This document shows, in pieces, positions 31,431-33,623 of a stretch of 33,623 bases of DNA. The number at the start of each line of letters is the position of its first letter. Within the stretch, counting starts at the first letter, position 1. Source of the stretch: Chitinivibrionales bacterium (lineage in GTDB: Bacteria; Fibrobacterota; Chitinivibrionia; Chitinivibrionales; JANQEN01); assembly GCA_028278335.1 (NCBI GenBank), contig JANQEN010000101.1, forward strand, positions 1-33,623, given 5' to 3'. The position numbers were made by a program, and so were the translations under genes. The notes below the pieces were generated by a model. The model ran no database searches. It was not told the origin of the DNA and saw nothing but the letters and a program-made list of their open reading frames with translations.

Positions 31431-33623
31431 ATGTATCGAGGTGGACTGAAAAATCGTGCACAAGCTTTTATTGAAAAATTGAGTGTGTCCTTCGTTCTAC
31501 TTGCTATTTTGGTCATTTTTGTTTATGGAGAAGAGGTCTCAAAATTTGCCTTTAAGGGTAAACCAGAGACTTTTATTGACTCGGCTATGGCGGTTCCTGA
31601 TAAAATGGTAGCCCTTTCGGAGTATCAATATGTTCCTTACAGTAGCTCGGCCTTTAATGATACAACCCATCAACCTTCGATCATGTTTGTGATAGATCAT
31701 TCTGGAAGTATGTCCGGCATGGATCCCAATGGTAATCGATATGATGTAACCAGTGCACTGGTTGATACCCTTAACAGAATTTGCCCATTAGCCGAAATAG
31801 GTGTCGCCATTTTTGCTGGTAAATTGGAATACTGGCGTGGACAGGATCCTCCGGCTGATCCATTAAATGATGATGATCCTTATAATGATGCCTGTCCTGG
31901 AGAAAAGGGTGGATTTTGTCCTTTGTATCAAATGAATAAAACCTATCAGGGTAAATCGGGATTTGATGTAGTGCAGAGCTATTTAGAACACACCAGGGGA
32001 CGATTACATTATAAAAATAGCTGGAGCTTAAACGGAACCAATATCAACTGCAGTATTAACGCGTCAAAACATGCCATGAAAAGTACTGCCCATCTAAAAA
32101 AACATCAATTTATAATTTTCTTTTCCGATGGTGAGGCAAATAAGCCCGATACCCTTACAGCAAATGATTTTGTTGAAGGGAGCAATGTGCCCACAACCTT
32201 TACCATCTTCTTTACAAACGATCCCAGACCTCCGCAAACATTAGTTGATTTCACCAACAATGTCAAGGCCAATGGCTACTCCTCGACCAACCCTAAGAGT
32301 GATATCTGGGCCTTTAACAACACCTCCCTAGATACCTTGCTCAGTTTTGTTATGAAAAATGTTATGAATAATATCTTGCATTTTTACACACAAACACCTA
32401 AAAAGATGGCAGTAAATGGTGGGCCGGTTGTCCAGAATTGGGACTCTACAGGATTTACCTTTCCCAAATTATTTCCTCTGACTGGGCGTTCAACGGACTT
32501 CCTTTTTGATATCACTTACAGAATTCGCGAAGGTACTGATACCCTCATACTACTTGAAGAAGTGCGTGATACTATAGAGCGTGATACGCTTATTAAAACT
32601 GATTTTGACGTGATTGTTGATGGAGGAGCATCACCGCTTCCTTCTGCACAATGGGATGTGAAGAGTTGGGACAGGACCATCAGTTTTTACCATAACGGCA
32701 ATCAAGTAACCACCTTTGATGAGACCATGACTCCCTTGGAGGTGCGCTTTTCCTTTGATCCCGGTGATGCACGCTATGAGTACACCAAGGCAACAATCGA
32801 ACTTACCAACACTTCAAATAATGGGCGAGAGCGAGAATCTATAACACTCACCAAAAATGGAAACATCTTTTCCGGGACCTTTCCTCTCACTGTACTACAA
32901 GATGCGGATAATCCAAATATTGGTGATGGTACATTTGAGCATTATGCACGAGACAATCTTGTTGCCACCTTTCGAAACGAAGAAAACCCTAGGTTGACTT
33001 TAGATACACTACAGGTAACACTACCCTTTAGTTTTGGCGGTAAGATTACTGTAGAAAAGGCAAGCTATTTCGACAATGATGCAGAGGGATATGTGGATAG
33101 CATCTATGTTGAAGCATCAACGAATATATCCGGTGGATTGACTAATGCTCATATACAAGAAATGGTGCAAAAGGCCCTTGAACTACCTGGCTTTAGGGGC
33201 TTTTCTATTCAAAACTCCGGTGTTGTCGGTAATGGCTTTTTTCTTAAGGTGCGTGAGGATCAATCCCATGATCCTCAGACTTTTGTGACTAACGATGATA
33301 AACTTACGGTCAAGAGTGTTGTCCTCTCCGCTGGTGGGCAGGTTGAAGCAAAGAGCATTGCTATCCAGGATAGGGTCGCGCCGATCATCCACTGGAAAAA
33401 GAAAAGTGCCCTTCTTGCTGATTATAAAGTTTCTGGTAAAAAGGATACTCTGGGAGTGAAGTTTTCCGAGGCAATAAAAAAGGTGTCCGCAGAGGAACCC
33501 TTCTATTTCTTAGCGCGGTCAAACAACAATACCTACTCAGTAAAACTCCGTGAAGTTGCTCAGCCTAAAACGGACAGCATGGTTTTTGAGGTGAGTTCTG
33601 TTAATGGTGTTTCAGCTATGAAG
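31431..33623 (+). CDS. Membrane-anchored von Willebrand A domain protein, 3' end outside window
   Basis: 731 codons in frame, still open at the right edge. ATG 31431 has AAGGAG 7 nt upstream. One hydrophobic segment at about 17-33 (SVSFVLLAILVIF) is a signal anchor or signal peptide. The VWA domain starts near residue 82 with MIDAS residues D89, S91 and S93 (FVIDHSGSMSG), T about 203 and D about 233 (FFSDGEAN). It is therefore likely to bind a divalent metal and a protein or glycan ligand. After about residue 320, beta-rich segments follow (for example YFDNDAEGYVDSIYVEASTN at about 545), an arrangement seen in large Fibrobacter-type surface proteins. Its leader carries the two RNA motifs and the promoter at 31117. 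Surface adhesion or assembly is the likely role. Confidence 0.85.
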   Translation, partial: MYRGGLKNRAQAFIEKLSVSFVLLAILVIFVYGEEVSKFAFKGKPETFIDSAMAVPDKMVALSEYQYVPYSSSAFNDTTHQPSIMFVIDHSGSMSGMDPNGNRYDVTSALVDTLNRICPLAEIGVAIFAGKLEYWRGQDPPADPLNDDDPYNDACPGEKGGFCPLYQMNKTYQGKSGFDVVQSYLEHTRGRLHYKNSWSLNGTNINCSINASKHAMKSTAHLKKHQFIIFFSDGEANKPDTLTANDFVEGSNVPTTFTIFFTNDPRPPQTLVDFTNNVKANGYSSTNPKSDIWAFNNTSLDTLLSFVMKNVMNNILHFYTQTPKKMAVNGGPVVQNWDSTGFTFPKLFPLTGRSTDFLFDITYRIREGTDTLILLEEVRDTIERDTLIKTDFDVIVDGGASPLPSAQWDVKSWDRTISFYHNGNQVTTFDETMTPLEVRFSFDPGDARYEYTKATIELTNTSNNGRERESITLTKNGNIFSGTFPLTVLQDADNPNIGDGTFEHYARDNLVATFRNEENPRLTLDTLQVTLPFSFGGKITVEKASYFDNDAEGYVDSIYVEASTNISGGLTNAHIQEMVQKALELPGFRGFSIQNSGVVGNGFFLKVREDQSHDPQTFVTNDDKLTVKSVVLSAGGQVEAKSIAIQDRVAPIIHWKKKSALLADYKVSGKKDTLGVKFSEAIKKVSAEEPFYFLARSNNNTYSVKLREVAQPKTDSMVFEVSSVNGVSAMK

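Overview
The window looks like a chromosomal segment of an anaerobic member of the Fibrobacterota (possibly the Chitinivibrionia side of that phylum). This is inferred from the combination of two TIGR02147-type regulators each followed by a lipoprotein gene, several secreted proteins with C-terminal type IX secretion (T9SS) sorting domains, DUF2341-LamG surface proteins, and an NfnAB electron-bifurcating transhydrogenase. No marker gene that would fix the taxonomy is present.

Layout. (1) 1-6780, minus: the first 2260 codons of a giant exported adhesin-like protein built from jelly-roll, Ig-like, DUF2341 and LamG modules; its C-terminus lies outside the window. (2) About 6.9-9.44 kb: a gene-free repeat island holding GC-rich dispersed repeats, a 100-nt hairpin, a tandem array of 21/22-bp units with an 87-bp superperiod, and a MITE-like inverted-repeat element. 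Inside it sit a tRNA-Gln(CUG)-tRNA-Glu(CUC) unit and its terminator. (3) 9.45-11.9 kb, minus: a Cys-rich receiver-domain protein and a B12-binding radical SAM enzyme. (4) 12.1-15.5 kb, minus: lipoprotein, Arg-tract membrane protein, TIGR02147 regulator and a second lipoprotein. (5) 16.0-18.3 kb, plus: nfnA-nfnB and a bidirectional terminator. It is followed on the minus strand by an isolated sorting-domain remnant and an mscS-type channel. (6) 19.6-23.2 kb, plus: an exported protein, a second TIGR02147 regulator and an overlapping beta-propeller lipoprotein. (7) 23.4-30.8 kb, plus: a subtilisin-family (S8) protease, an ADDF-type secreted protein and a gingipain-family (C25) protease, all with sorting-type C-terminal domains. 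(8) 31.1 kb to the end, plus: a leader with two copies of a structured RNA motif, then a membrane-anchored von Willebrand A protein that runs off the right edge.

How the parts relate. Most of the coding capacity serves the cell surface: adhesin, two secreted proteases, VWA protein and lipoproteins. The two TIGR02147-lipoprotein pairs are translationally tight, which suggests the regulator and lipoprotein act together. NfnAB links NADH, ferredoxin and NADPH pools in fermentative metabolism.

The best candidate for something undescribed is the tandem RNA at 31152-31385. Two 73-74-nt copies share an identical 38-nt core. Their closing helices differ by a compensatory A-T to T-A exchange, and a promoter-like sequence places the transcript start at the foot of the first copy. 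I could not match it to any riboswitch class I know.
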